A stretch of DNA of 64,000 nt from Paraburkholderia madseniana (GTDB taxonomy: Bacteria > Pseudomonadota > Gammaproteobacteria > Burkholderiales > Burkholderiaceae): assembly GCF_009690905.1 (NCBI RefSeq), contig NZ_VOSW01000016.1:1-64000 (forward strand), given 5' to 3'. Shown in pieces: positions 34,102-44,810 of the stretch (the stretch's first letter is position 1; every line of letters begins with the position of its first letter). The translations under genes and the position numbers were made by a program. Under the pieces are notes generated by a model. It was not told the DNA's origin, did not search any database, and was given only the letters and a program-made list of their open reading frames with translations.

Positions 34102-34896
34102 ATGAAATTGCTCAAGCCTTTAATGGCATTGGCCTGCGCATTCGCGTCGATTGCTGCATCGTCAGCCGCGATCGCTGCCGACACCTCGACGCTGCGTTTC
34201 GGACTCGAGGCGCAGTATCCGCCGTTCGAATCGAAAGGGCCGAACGGTGAGTTGCAAGGTCTCGACATCGACGTCGGCAATGCCGTGTGCGTCGCTGCGC
34301 ACATGACGTGCAAATGGGTCGAAACCTCGTTCGACGGCTTGATTCCCGCGCTGCAAGGCCGCAAGTTCGACGCGATCAATTCGGCCATGAACGCCACCGA
34401 GCAGCGTCGTCAGGCGATCGATTTCACGACGGTCGTGTATCGCGTGCCGACGCAACTGATCGCGAAGCGTGACAGCGGTTTGCTGCCGACGCCGGAATCG
34501 TTGAAGGGCAAACGCGTCGGCGTGTTGCAGGCGTCGATTCAGGAAACCTTCGCGAAGGCGCATTGGGAACCGGCGGGTGTCACCGTCGTGCCGTATCAGG
34601 ATCAGAACCAGGTCTATACGGATCTGCTGGCGGGCCGGCTTGATGCGACGCTCGTTCTCGCGCCGGCCGGCCAGACGGGATTTCTGTCGAAGCCTACCGG
34701 CAAGGACTACGCGTTCGTCGGGCAGCCGGTGCGCGATGACAAGATTCTCGGCAGCGGCATCGCCTACGGGATTCGCAAAGGCGACACCGCGTTGCGGGAT
34801 CAGTTGAACGCAGCGATCGCGAAGGTTCAGGCCGATGGCACCGTGAAGACGCTGGCGGCGAAGTATCTCGGCAATATCGACATCACGCCGAAGTAA
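34102..34896 (+). CDS. Periplasmic amino-acid-binding protein of an ABC transporter
   Basis: 264 residues with a Sec signal peptide (positively charged start, hydrophobic core, cleavage near AIA-AD at residue ~26). The mature part is a family 3 solute-binding protein: LRFGLEAQYPPFESKG, GLDIDVGNAVC, WVETSFDGLIPALQGRKFD and FTTVVYRVPTQ. It resembles the HisJ/ArgT group for basic amino acids, but the ligand cannot be assigned. No permease or ATPase gene is adjacent, so it must work with components encoded elsewhere. Confidence 0.88.
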   Translation: MKLLKPLMALACAFASIAASSAAIAADTSTLRFGLEAQYPPFESKGPNGELQGLDIDVGNAVCVAAHMTCKWVETSFDGLIPALQGRKFDAINSAMNATEQRRQAIDFTTVVYRVPTQLIAKRDSGLLPTPESLKGKRVGVLQASIQETFAKAHWEPAGVTVVPYQDQNQVYTDLLAGRLDATLVLAPAGQTGFLSKPTGKDYAFVGQPVRDDKILGSGIAYGIRKGDTALRDQLNAAIAKVQADGTVKTLAAKYLGNIDITPK

Positions 34897-34909
34897 CTTA
34901 TTGACCGTA

Positions 34910-36277
34910 TTATTGACCGTGCGCGGCGGGTGCCGCGTGACGATCGGCGCCGCGAAATTCGTTTTCGGCGTCGATCATGCGGCGCTTGAGCATTGGCACG
35001 TTGTTCACTACGCGCAAGCTCGTGCGCATGGCGCTCAACGCCATTCTTCCGACCACCGGCCGATGCAACGCGCCGCGCGCGTCGAACTGCTTGCGCGATT
35101 CCGCGACCGCGTGAAAACCGTAGCGGCGCATCTCCTCTTCGTAACCCGCTACGGCGTCGTGGCCCGACAGCTTGCCCTGTTGTGCGTCGGCGAGACGCGC
35201 AGCGAGTAGTGCGGCATCACGCAGCGCGGTATTCGCACCGACGCCGCGGCCCGGCGTCATCAGATGCACTGCGTCACCCAGAACCGTGACGTTGGTGGTC
35301 GGCCAAGCGTCGACAGGAACCGATGTGCGCACTTCGACGCTGAAGGTGGTGGACGGGTCCGATGCGCGAATCAGGGCGCGTAGATTGGGATGCCAGCCAT
35401 CGGTGATCTGCGTCGCGAGCGCGAGTAGTGCGGCCGGTCCCAGCGGTTTGGGGTCGGCCGGCAGGTTGTGCAGTGCGCCCCAGATACCCCACATCAGATA
35501 GTCGCGCGTGTTGTCGTAGAGCAATCCGGGCCAGCCCGAGAGCAACTCGGCGTCGTTGCTGCCGATGCCTTCCTTCATTCCGCCGCCGTCCGCGCGCCAC
35601 GGAAATTCCATCACATGGATGATGCCGCCATAGCCCTTTGGCGCGTTGATCAGCGTAATGCCGTCGAGCACCTTGGGCGGCAGCAGCGCGCGTGATGTTT
35701 CGTCCATCGGCACCTTCGCGCCGATGCTGACGATGCCGGTGTTTTCAAGCTTCGCGTGCGGCAGGAGTTGGCGGCGCACCTTCGAACGCGCGCCGTCCGC
35801 ACCGATCAGCAGATCGGCGCTCACGTGCGTGCCATCCGCGAAATGCACGGTGACGCTGCCGTCGGCGTTCTGCTCGTACGACGTGAACGTCTTGTCGAAG
35901 TGCAATTGCGCTTCGAGACCTGTCAGCAGGACTTGCCTGAGCGTCATCCGGCTGACCGATTTGCCGCCGCTCATCGATTCGTCTTCGAGTGGCACGGTGA
36001 GCAATTCGGTCATGCGCTCGGTCAGGATGTTGAAGTGGCCGGGTGTGCGCGCGCAGGTCGCGAGAAAGGTTGCATAGAGTTCGGGCGGAAGACACGCTTC
36101 CAGCGACGCGAGCCCGTGCGGATTGATGCCGACGCGATAGCCCTGCAAACCGTCAGCACGTGTGCGGTCGCGTTCGTAGACATTTACGTTGATGCCGGCG
36201 CGCTTCAACCCGTGCGCCAGACAGAGGCCGCCTGTGCCGGCCCCGATCACGATCACCTCCATGGGTTCACGACTCAT
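34910..36277 (-). CDS. FAD-dependent monooxygenase (aromatic hydroxylase type)
   Basis: 455 residues. The N-terminal Rossmann motif is VIVIGAGTGGLCLAHGLKRA (~8-27); the DG motif is LLIGADGARSKVRRQL, and the flavin-ribityl motif is LGDAVHLMTPGRGVGANTAL. This is a class A flavoprotein monooxygenase that uses NAD(P)H and O2, probably on an aromatic or polyketide-like substrate. It overlaps the PadR gene by 4 nt (36274-36277), downstream in the same unit, so the regulator likely controls it in response to a phenolic ligand. Confidence 0.88.
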   Translation of the reverse strand: MSREPMEVIVIGAGTGGLCLAHGLKRAGINVNVYERDRTRADGLQGYRVGINPHGLASLEACLPPELYATFLATCARTPGHFNILTERMTELLTVPLEDESMSGGKSVSRMTLRQVLLTGLEAQLHFDKTFTSYEQNADGSVTVHFADGTHVSADLLIGADGARSKVRRQLLPHAKLENTGIVSIGAKVPMDETSRALLPPKVLDGITLINAPKGYGGIIHVMEFPWRADGGGMKEGIGSNDAELLSGWPGLLYDNTRDYLMWGIWGALHNLPADPKPLGPAALLALATQITDGWHPNLRALIRASDPSTTFSVEVRTSVPVDAWPTTNVTVLGDAVHLMTPGRGVGANTALRDAALLAARLADAQQGKLSGHDAVAGYEEEMRRYGFHAVAESRKQFDARGALHRPVVGRMALSAMRTSLRVVNNVPMLKRRMIDAENEFRGADRHAAPAAHGQ

Positions 36278-36933
36278 GACTTCGCCTCCTTCTTTGTGGC
36301 AGGTTGGACAAGCCGGTACTTGTATTCACCGGCCGGCAGCGTGAAACGTTGAGCGATTTCTTCTATCCATTCCTGGCTCCAGGTGAGCGTGCCAGCTTTC
36401 AGATCGGTCACCACGCTGCGAACCCATTCCAGCTCGACAACGAGTTGCGCGCGCACGAGTTCAACTTCGAGCAGGAACAGCCGCGGCACTTCCATCTGGG
36501 TGGCTTGTGCGGTGGCTTCATCGAGCCGGGCCAATTCCCGCTCAAGCGCGCCGATGCGGGTATCGAGCTGACGGCACACGTCTTCGGGCGAGAGCAGCGG
36601 CAGAAGCGAGAGCGCGGCCGGAAAGGCCGGGAAATCGCGGGTGCGCTGCGCAAGCTGTTCGCGCAGCCACAGACGCCCGGTGTCGCGGCCGGCTTCGGTG
36701 ATTTCATAGACCGTGCGTTCGGGGAACGCGCCGTCGCGCTCCGTCTCGCGGATGGCGATCAGGTCGCCGCGCACCAGGCGATCGATGGTCTGGTACAGGC
36801 TGTTGCGCTGGCCAACGTTGATGACCTCGTCCTTGCCGCGTGCCTTGATGAGCTGCTGCATCCGGTACGGATGCATCGGGGTTTCAGTCAGCATGGCGAG
36901 GACAGCGAGGGCGAGCGGAGAGTGGCGGACCAT
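36274..36933 (-). CDS. PadR family transcriptional regulator
   Basis: 219 residues. The N-terminal winged helix is PLALAVLAMLTETPMHPYRM through LYQTIDRLVRGDLIAI and VYEITEAGRDTGRLWL. The C-terminal half has long helices with coiled-coil character for dimerisation. PadR proteins repress nearby detoxification genes until a phenolic compound binds. The downstream monooxygenase is co-translated. A possible dyad CATA-N7-TATG lies just upstream at about 36973-36987, in the gap to the divergent AraC gene. Confidence 0.88.
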   Translation of the reverse strand: MVRHSPLALAVLAMLTETPMHPYRMQQLIKARGKDEVINVGQRNSLYQTIDRLVRGDLIAIRETERDGAFPERTVYEITEAGRDTGRLWLREQLAQRTRDFPAFPAALSLLPLLSPEDVCRQLDTRIGALERELARLDEATAQATQMEVPRLFLLEVELVRAQLVVELEWVRSVVTDLKAGTLTWSQEWIEEIAQRFTLPAGEYKYRLVQPATKKEAKS

Positions 36934-37145
36934 AGTTAAAGTGGCTGCAGGCTAGTCTTTGTTGATCTAGTCATAATATAACTATGTGTTTTGAGATTGG
37001 CAAGCGTGAAATGTCGGGGGTTCCTGCGGGTGCGATGCTTTCGACGCTGGTCCGTGGCGGTTTGGACCGTTACGATGTGGTTCGCGCCGACGTGCACAGG
37101 CGACGAAGTTGCGATGAAATAAAGCGCCTGACCGAGGAGCACACG

Positions 37146-37991
37146 ATGAGCGGGACGAATGACCGGGATGATTCAGCGGTGTTGGCTGCGGCGCCGAAAT
37201 TCTGGCGCGATGACGCGTTGCCGTTCATCGAGGCGCGTTCCATCGAAGACGGCCGTGAGGTCTGCTATGCCAAACACTCGCACGAGACGTTCTCGATCGG
37301 CGCCGTCACCGGCGGGCGTAGCGTGTACGTGAATCGTCACGCGAGTGAATGGATCGGCGCCGGTGCGGTCGTGATGATGAATCCCGATGACGTGCACGCG
37401 TGCAACCCGGTTGCCGACGAGCGCTGGTCGTATCGGATGCTGCATGTTGACGTTGATTGGCTCACAGGTCTGCAACACGACCTGGGTTTCAGCGACAACC
37501 ACGCGTTTAGCGCTTTCTCACAGACCATGACGACCGACCCGGCGTTGTTCGGCGGTTTGAACCGTCTCTACGCGATTCTCGTCGACGACGACAGCGCGCT
37601 CATGCGCAAGGAAAGCGCTGCGCTCACGTTCTTCTCGGAAGTCCAGCAGAAGTTGAATCCGGCGCCCTTGCCGGATCACGATGCGAGCGGGCAACTCGCG
37701 CGAGCCGCGGAATTCATCGCCGAAAATTGCACCCGTGCGCTGAAGCTGGAGGATGTTTGCGAAGCGGCTGAGCTTTCCGCTTCGCACTTGATCCGCGCGT
37801 TCAAACAGCGTTACGGCATGACGCCGCACGCGTATCTGATCAACCGACGCATCCAGTTCAGCCGCGCGCAACTCCGGCGCGGCCACCCGATAGCGGACGT
37901 TGCGCTCGACGCGGGCTTTGCCGATCAGGCGCATTTGCAGCGGACTTTCAAGCGGCTGGTCGCCGCAACGCCGGGGCAGTATCGCAGTTGA
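37146..37991 (+). CDS. AraC family regulator
   Basis: 281 residues. The N-terminal cupin-like sensor has HSHETFSIGAVTGG and MMNPDDVHACNP. The C-terminal HTH pair is LKLEDVCEAAELSASHLIRAF and IADVALDAGFADQAHLQRTF. The layout is typical of regulators of transport or catabolic genes. ATG 37146 follows GAGGAG and is preferred to the frame start at 36984. The LysE exporter gene downstream is convergent (22 nt); such AraC-LysE pairs are common, so it may be its regulator. Confidence 0.87.
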   Translation: MSGTNDRDDSAVLAAAPKFWRDDALPFIEARSIEDGREVCYAKHSHETFSIGAVTGGRSVYVNRHASEWIGAGAVVMMNPDDVHACNPVADERWSYRMLHVDVDWLTGLQHDLGFSDNHAFSAFSQTMTTDPALFGGLNRLYAILVDDDSALMRKESAALTFFSEVQQKLNPAPLPDHDASGQLARAAEFIAENCTRALKLEDVCEAAELSASHLIRAFKQRYGMTPHAYLINRRIQFSRAQLRRGHPIADVALDAGFADQAHLQRTFKRLVAATPGQYRS

Positions 37992-38012
37992 ATTGCGGAC
38001 GCGTGTTTCGCG

Positions 38013-38600
38013 TCACGCTATCAGCAGATACAACGCGCTAGCCGCGAGCAAAACCGCCATCACACGATTGAAAAACCTCACGCGCTTCGGCTCCTGCAAG
38101 TATCGACGCAGGAACGTGCCGGCATACGCCCAACTGGCAATCGACAGATAGCAAACCACGAAGTACACGACGGTGAATTGCCAGACGAGCCGGCCATCGC
38201 CATCGGCCGCGTAGGCGCCCATGCCGGCTAGCGACGCGAGCCACGCCTTCGGATTGAGCCATTGCATCGCAGCGCCGTAGGCGAAGGATGGCCCGCGAGT
38301 GGGCTTGTCGGCGCCAAGCTTGCCGTCGTCGACGGCGAGTTTGTAGGCCATGTAAAGCAGGAACCCGACGCCCGCCCATTTGACGATGTCGATCAGATTG
38401 GGGAAATGCGCGAGTAGCTCGTGCAGCCCCAGACCGATGAGCAACAACAGCAGCGTGAACCCGACGGTCGCACCGGTCACATGCCGCATGCTCGCGGCGA
38501 AACCATGCTGTGCGCCGGCGCTCAGCGCGACGACATTGACCGGCCCAGGAGAAATCGACGAGGCCAGCGCAAAGGCGGCCATGGAGAGTAAGACGGTCAT
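38013..38600 (-). CDS. LysE family amino-acid exporter
   Basis: 195 residues, with about six transmembrane helices. The N-terminal SSISPGPVNVVALSAGAQHG is the family signature. LNPKAWLASLAGMGAYA includes the conserved N-P-K. Members export amino acids such as lysine, threonine or homoserine lactone precursors; substrate cannot be assigned. Convergent with the AraC gene at 37146-37991. Confidence 0.88.
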   Translation of the reverse strand: MTVLLSMAAFALASSISPGPVNVVALSAGAQHGFAASMRHVTGATVGFTLLLLLIGLGLHELLAHFPNLIDIVKWAGVGFLLYMAYKLAVDDGKLGADKPTRGPSFAYGAAMQWLNPKAWLASLAGMGAYAADGDGRLVWQFTVVYFVVCYLSIASWAYAGTFLRRYLQEPKRVRFFNRVMAVLLAASALYLLIA

Positions 38601-38686
38601 CTGATGCCTCGATACGTGAGTGCGCGGGATTTGCGACGCTCAACGGTATCGGGCAGCGGAGTGGGGTGTATTGAAGGAAATTGCTT

Positions 38687-39433
38687 TCAATGCAGCGTAG
38701 CCGCAGCGCCGCAGCATTTCTTGAATTTCTTGCCGCTGCCGCAAGGACACGGGTCGTTGCGGCCCACCTTGGGTTCGGTGCGCTGCATCGCGGCGGCGAG
38801 CTTTCGCTCGTGCACAGCCTGGCGGTGCGGAAGCCAGAAACGATAGATCGCGGCGACGCTGGCGGGAATCTGTTTGGTGAGGGTTTCACGCTGTTCTGGC
38901 GTGTCGATCAACTGCTGCTCTTCCGGCGTAAGCTCCTCTGAGCCCATCAGGTGTAGCGGATTCAACCATTCCCGACCCTGCTCGCTATCGAACAGCGCTT
39001 GCCAGTCCGCCCGAACCGCGGACAGGCCCTGCATGAAGCCGAAAGCCCACGCTTCGCCGTCGATGTATTCGCGTTCATTGTCGTCAACGCGGCAGAAGCC
39101 GAACACCGGTTCGAACTCATCGGGGTCATCTTCCAGGCTGACGATGATGCCGTTCATGTTCCGCAAGATCAGCCCGAGAATGTGCTGTGCCTGATCCATG
39201 GTTTCGAATGCAGGTGCGTCAGCCTCGCTCGGCCCCCAGACACCCGGTAGCCAGTAACTGGGCGGCACGGTAGTCGGTCCGATGGCCATCGCAGTCAGAT
39301 ACCCGTCGAGCCCCTCGATCGTCAGCGTCTCTTCCGACGTTACGTCGGAAACCAGAAACTCATCGAGTTCGTCGAACTCTTTTTCGGAGAGCGGCGTAGC
39401 CAGATCGGCGGGATTGAGTTTTGATTTGGACAT
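38687..39433 (-). CDS. UPF0149 (YgfB/YecA) family protein with SEC-C zinc motif
   Basis: 248 residues. The N-terminal UPF0149 helical domain contains the EEFLVSD-like start and [14 protein letters not shown]. The C-terminus ends with the SEC-C zinc-binding tail [18 protein letters not shown], as found at the end of SecA and YecA. Such proteins may bind ribosomes or SecB-like partners, but the function is not settled. ATG 39433 is used; the open frame extends 24 codons upstream without similarity. Confidence 0.87.
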   Translation of the reverse strand: MSKSKLNPADLATPLSEKEFDELDEFLVSDVTSEETLTIEGLDGYLTAMAIGPTTVPPSYWLPGVWGPSEADAPAFETMDQAQHILGLILRNMNGIIVSLEDDPDEFEPVFGFCRVDDNEREYIDGEAWAFGFMQGLSAVRADWQALFDSEQGREWLNPLHLMGSEELTPEEQQLIDTPEQRETLTKQIPASVAAIYRFWLPHRQAVHERKLAAAMQRTEPKVGRNDPCPCGSGKKFKKCCGAAATLH

Positions 39434-39531
39434 GGCGAGGCTCCGGCGCTTCGAATCATGGGTCACGATGGCAGGTCGGGGAATGCGGAGTCGGCTTGCT
39501 CGCACGGCGCCCGTGCCGCAGAGCGCAAAGC

Positions 39532-39562
39532 AAAAAGCCCAGTCGCAAGGACCGGGCTTTTT
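39532..39562 (-). terminator. Terminator of the tRNA-Lys gene
   Basis: AAAAAGCCC (39532-39540) pairs with GGGCTTTTT (39554-39562), extended by GTC/GAC inside the loop. Read on the minus strand it sits 12 nt after the tRNA 3' end and finishes in a T-run. Confidence 0.8.
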
Positions 39563-39573
39563 GTCGAATGCTT

Positions 39574-39649
39574 TGGTGGGGCGTGAGTGACTCGAACACT
39601 CGACCTACGGATTAAGAGTCCGCTGCTCTACCAACTGAGCTAACGCCCC
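39574..39649 (-). tRNA. tRNA-Lys (anticodon CTT)
   Basis: 76 nt with CCA encoded. Acceptor GGGGCGT pairs with ACGCCCC, the D arm begins GCTCAGTTGGTAGAGC, the anticodon loop is ACTCTTAAT giving anticodon CTT, and the T loop is GTTCGAGTC. All four arms pair well. Codes for lysine acceptor reading AAG. A degenerate 3' copy of this gene lies at 1353-1401. Confidence 0.97.
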
Positions 39650-39762
39650 CAACAGAAGCGAAATTATGCCGAAACTTTCCGAGATTGCCAAGCCCCTTTA
39701 GCAGATTTCTTAAAAAATCTGGAAGGTCGGCGACCCGGCACCTGCGCTGCCGGCCGTCACGC

Positions 39763-39793
39763 ACCGGGACGGCGCGCGGCTCGCCGTCCCGGT
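39763..39793. repeat. 12-bp perfect GC-rich hairpin
   Basis: ACCGGGACGGCG (39763-39774) and its reverse complement (39782-39793) with a 7-nt loop. There is no T-run. It sits between the tRNA-Lys promoter region and the thioesterase gene; role unknown (insulating stem or REP-like unit). Confidence 0.6.
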
Positions 39794-39851
39794 ATCATGT
39801 CGCGGACACCTGCCGCGCGAAGCGTCGCGCGGCTTTCGACCGGGGACCGCC

Positions 39852-40256
39852 ATGGATGATAAAGAGATTAACGAGCTGCTCGACCGCATCCTCGCGCCCT
39901 GGGTCCGCGCGCTCACGCTGACCCCGGTCAAGGTCGACGAAGAAAGTGCGACGTTGCGCCTGCCGTTTTCCGGCGGACTGCGTCATTCCGGCGGGGTGAT
40001 CTGCGGCCAGGTCTTCATGGCGGCCGCCGATACGGCGATGATCGTCGCGATTTCGGCCGCGCTCGGCGGCTTCAAGCCGATGAGCACCGTCTCGCTCAAC
40101 ATCAGTTTCATGCGCGCGGTGCGCAACGGCGACGTGCTGATCACCGCGCGCGTGCTGCGCATGGGCCGCAATCTCGTGTTCGGCGAAGTCGAGTTATTCG
40201 ACGAAGCCGGCAACATGGCCGTCCACGCCACCACCACCTACGCTCTGCTCGACTGA
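39852..40256 (+). CDS. PaaI-like acyl-CoA thioesterase (hotdog fold)
   Basis: A 134-residue single hotdog domain. LPFSGGLRHSGGVICGQVFM with the central helix AAADTAMIVAISAAL is the PaaI-type signature, followed by the MSTVSLNISFMRAVRNGDVL strand-turn. It probably hydrolyses an aromatic or medium-chain acyl-CoA; substrate unknown. It is 44 nt upstream of a patatin-like phospholipase gene and probably co-transcribed, suggesting a lipid-related pair. Confidence 0.87.
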   Translation: MDDKEINELLDRILAPWVRALTLTPVKVDEESATLRLPFSGGLRHSGGVICGQVFMAAADTAMIVAISAALGGFKPMSTVSLNISFMRAVRNGDVLITARVLRMGRNLVFGEVELFDEAGNMAVHATTTYALLD

Positions 40257-40300
40257 CACCTGAAACGGGCCAGCAAGCCGTATTAGAGGAAAAAGCCAAG

Positions 40301-41176
40301 ATGTTCGATCAGGTCGTATTCGCCGGCGGCGGCAATCGCTGCTGGTGGCAGGCGGGATTCTGGGACGTGGTGCAGCCGGAACTGGATATCCGTCCGCGCG
40401 TCATCGCTGGCATTTCGGCCGGCGCCGCCACTGCGTGCATGCTCTACACGCGCGATTCCGACTGGGTCATGCGCTATTACGAAGACGCGCTGCGCCACAA
40501 CACCCGCAATGCCTACTGGGGCAATCTGCTGCGTGGCGAATCGGTGTTTCCGCATTACCGGATCTACCGGCAGGCGTTGCTCGATATCTACCGCGACAAA
40601 TTTTCCACGCTCGCCGACGCGCCTGAAATCCGCATCGGCGTGTCGCACCTGCCGCGCTGGCTTGGCGCGCGCAGTGCAGTTGCCGCAGGCCTGATCGCGT
40701 ACAACATCGAGAAATACGTGCGTAAGACGCTGCATCCGACATTGGGTCAGACGCTCGGCTTTCATCCGGAATTCGTGCGAGCGCAGGATTGCGCGAGCGT
40801 CGAGGATCTCGCCGATCTGATCCTGCAATCGTCGAGTACGCCGCCGTTCACGCCGGTTTTGCGGCGCAATGGCCGGCCGGTGCTCGACGGCGGAATGGTC
40901 GACAACGTGCCGGTCGGCGCGCTCGACGCCGATGCGCCCGGCAACGTGCTGGTGATGGTCACGCGCCTTTATCCGCGGCCGCAGATGTTCGTCGTGCCGC
41001 ACGGCGTGCAGCAACGGCTCTACGTGCAACCGTCGCGCAAGGTGCCCATTTCGAGTTGGGATTACACGAGCCCTTCGCAGATGGTGCACGCGTACAACCT
41101 CGGTCGCACCGACGGCGAGGCCTTTCTGGAACGCATGCCCGATCTGCTGGAAGCCGCCGCGCACGAAGCGCGCTGA
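40301..41176 (+). CDS. Patatin-like phospholipase
   Basis: 291 residues. The oxyanion motif FAGGGNRCWWQ opens the protein. The nucleophile elbow is AGISAGAA (GxSxG, ~42-46) and the catalytic Asp lies in VLDGGMVDNVPVGA (DGG, ~204). No signal peptide is visible, so it is likely cytosolic or peripheral at the inner membrane. It hydrolyses ester bonds of lipids; natural substrate unknown. Not linked to a secretion or cyclic-nucleotide (CBASS) system here. Confidence 0.88.
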   Translation: MFDQVVFAGGGNRCWWQAGFWDVVQPELDIRPRVIAGISAGAATACMLYTRDSDWVMRYYEDALRHNTRNAYWGNLLRGESVFPHYRIYRQALLDIYRDKFSTLADAPEIRIGVSHLPRWLGARSAVAAGLIAYNIEKYVRKTLHPTLGQTLGFHPEFVRAQDCASVEDLADLILQSSSTPPFTPVLRRNGRPVLDGGMVDNVPVGALDADAPGNVLVMVTRLYPRPQMFVVPHGVQQRLYVQPSRKVPISSWDYTSPSQMVHAYNLGRTDGEAFLERMPDLLEAAAHEAR

Positions 41177-41208
41177 GGTGAGCTGCGGCGCGGGACTAAC
41201 GCCGAAAA

Positions 41209-42222
41209 TTAACGCCGGCGCCCGCCCTGCAACGCTTCCGGATTCGCCACGCTGGCCGTGTCGCCGGCGTCGAAAGCCAGAATGTTCTGGAATGCAGCGG
41301 TGAAATACAACTCATAGCTCTCGCGCTCCACGTAGCCGATGTGCGGCGTGCAGATCACGTTCTCCATGCGCAGCAAGCTGTAGCCCTGCAGAATCGGCTC
41401 GCTTTCATAGACGTCGATCGCGACCATCCCCGGACGGTTGTGCGACAACGCACTGACGAGTGCGTTGTCGTCGAGCAGTTCGGCCCGGCTCGTGTTCACG
41501 AGCAACGCAGTCGGCTTCATCCGCATCAGGTCTTCCTGCTTGACGATACCGCGCGTGTCGTCATGCAGTCGCAGGTGCAACGACAGCACATCGCTTTGCT
41601 CGAACAACGCCTCGCGGCTCTCGGCCACGCCATAGCCGTCCGCGCGCGCCGCTTCGCGCGAATGCTCGCGACCCCAGATCAGCACGTTCATGCCGAACGC
41701 CTTGCCGTATCCGGCAACCAGCCGGCCGACCTTGCCGTAACCCCAAATCCCCAGCGTCTGACCGCGTAACACCTGGCCCAAACCGAAGTTCGGCGGCAGC
41801 ACCGATGTCTTCAGGCCGGACTGCTGCCAGGCCCCTTGCTTAAGGTTTGCTACGTATTGCGGAATCCGCCGTTGAGCGGCCATGATGAGGGCCCACGTCA
41901 GTTCGGCCGGCGCGATCGGTGAGCCGCTGCCTTCCAGCACGGCAATACCGCGCTCGGTACAGGCTGCCAGATCGATATGGCTGGAGACTTTGCCGGTTTG
42001 GCTGATCATGCGCAAACGCGGCAACTTGTCGAGTAGTTGCGAGCTGATGCGGGTGCGTTCGCGGATCAGGACGAGTGCGTCGACTTCGGAAAGACGGCTC
42101 GCCAGTTGGCCGAGACCGCGGACTGTGTTGTTGAAAACCTTGACCTCATGGTCGGCCAGCAGTTGAAAGCAGTCGAGCTTGCGGACGGCGTCCTGGTAAT
42201 CGTCGAGGATGGCAATCTTCAT
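41209..42222 (-). CDS. D-2-hydroxyacid dehydrogenase (NAD-dependent)
   Basis: About 337 residues. N-terminal MKIAILDDYQDAVRKLDCF and the Rossmann motif GIWGYGKVGRLVAGYG place it in the D-isomer hydroxyacid dehydrogenase family. The catalytic Arg is in LLVNTSRAELLDD and the Glu/His pair is represented in NVICTPHIGYVERE. It probably reduces a 2-oxoacid with NADH. Start ATG 42222; the frame extends 26 codons upstream into the regulatory region. A CRP-type site lies 64 nt upstream. Confidence 0.9.
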   Translation of the reverse strand: MKIAILDDYQDAVRKLDCFQLLADHEVKVFNNTVRGLGQLASRLSEVDALVLIRERTRISSQLLDKLPRLRMISQTGKVSSHIDLAACTERGIAVLEGSGSPIAPAELTWALIMAAQRRIPQYVANLKQGAWQQSGLKTSVLPPNFGLGQVLRGQTLGIWGYGKVGRLVAGYGKAFGMNVLIWGREHSREAARADGYGVAESREALFEQSDVLSLHLRLHDDTRGIVKQEDLMRMKPTALLVNTSRAELLDDNALVSALSHNRPGMVAIDVYESEPILQGYSLLRMENVICTPHIGYVERESYELYFTAAFQNILAFDAGDTASVANPEALQGGRRR

Positions 42223-42599
42223 GGTATGTGTCTTGCGGCGCACCATAGCGGTGCGGAACGGAGTGTTATGCTGACTGTCCCACCATGTGACCCAGGTCAC
42301 ATGCCGGTCTGGCTGGATGCCTTACCGTAGAAGTTGCCGCGTAGAACGGCAGCGCCACGGCAAGGCCGATTGACATCGTTTTTAACAGTTTGTTGCGTGT
42401 TGAGGCAAGTCGCTTTACAGACGGTTGCAGAAGGCCGTCGGCGGGAACCTCCGTGCAACAGGCTGTGTGGCCCATGATGACCTGCACAAATTGCGCGTCG
42501 GCTTGTAGAAATGTCGTCGCGATGAATTGAACGCCTCTCGCATGCAGCGTCACTGGGCTTGTACCGTTTTTCTATTGCTTTCAAAACGGAGACAGGTCG
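42223..42599. other. Divergent regulatory region upstream of pckG
   Basis: No gene. Contains the CRP-type palindrome at 42286-42301, roughly midway to the dehydrogenase side, and GGAG before pckG. The remaining sequence shows no other clear site. Confidence 0.5.
42286..42301. promoter_or_regulatory. CRP/Vfr-type binding site
   Basis: TGTGA-CCCAGG-TCACA is a perfect match to the TGTGA-N6-TCACA consensus, extended by one more base pair on each side (42285 and 42302). It lies between the 2-hydroxyacid dehydrogenase gene (64 nt away) and pckG (about 300 nt away). It suggests cAMP-CRP-family control of one or both. Confidence 0.6.
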
Positions 42600-44468
<1,869 letters not shown>

Positions 44469-44810
44469 CTAGGTGAGCGGTCACTTCGCACAGAAGCCGC
44501 CTTCGGGCGGTTTTTCTTTGCCGGTCCGACGCCGAATCGGGATTTTTTCTGATTTCACAATGCCGGGACGACCGTTGCATCTGTTCGAACAAAAAAGACA
44601 GTGCAAGCTGCGGTGCAGCAGATTGTTGCTCTCGTCGGAACAATCGAGATGCGTGCCCTACATTGAGGGACACAGTCGCACAAATATCGACAATATTTCC
44701 GCTTTCGCGGGCAACTTCTGCACGATTTCGCGAGTCGTAGGAGAATTCCAAGTTCGCTTCACTGGTTTTCACTAATTGTCAGGAAGCAGTAACACGGCAG
44801 GAGTTGTCTT
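44469..44810. other. Intergenic region between pckG and LysR gene
   Basis: Contains the pckG terminator at 44496-44515. The remaining ~290 nt hold the LysR gene promoter; I see no strong dyad or gene. The small minus-strand frame here lacks any family resemblance. Confidence 0.45.
44496..44515 (+). terminator. Terminator of pckG
   Basis: CCGCC (44497-44501), loop TTCG, GGCGG (44506-44510), then TTTTT. The compact UUCG-capped stem with a T-run is a standard intrinsic terminator. Confidence 0.85.

Noticed and set aside
1353..39649. The tRNA-Lys fragment (1353-1401) and the tRNA-Lys gene (39574-39649) as the two att sites of one 38-kb island
   Set aside because: They are on opposite strands, so they are inverted, not direct, repeats, and the DNA between includes core-type genes.
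40301..41176. Patatin-like protein as a CBASS-type effector
   Set aside because: No CD-NTase or other CBASS component is nearby; it is paired with a PaaI-like thioesterase in core genome context.
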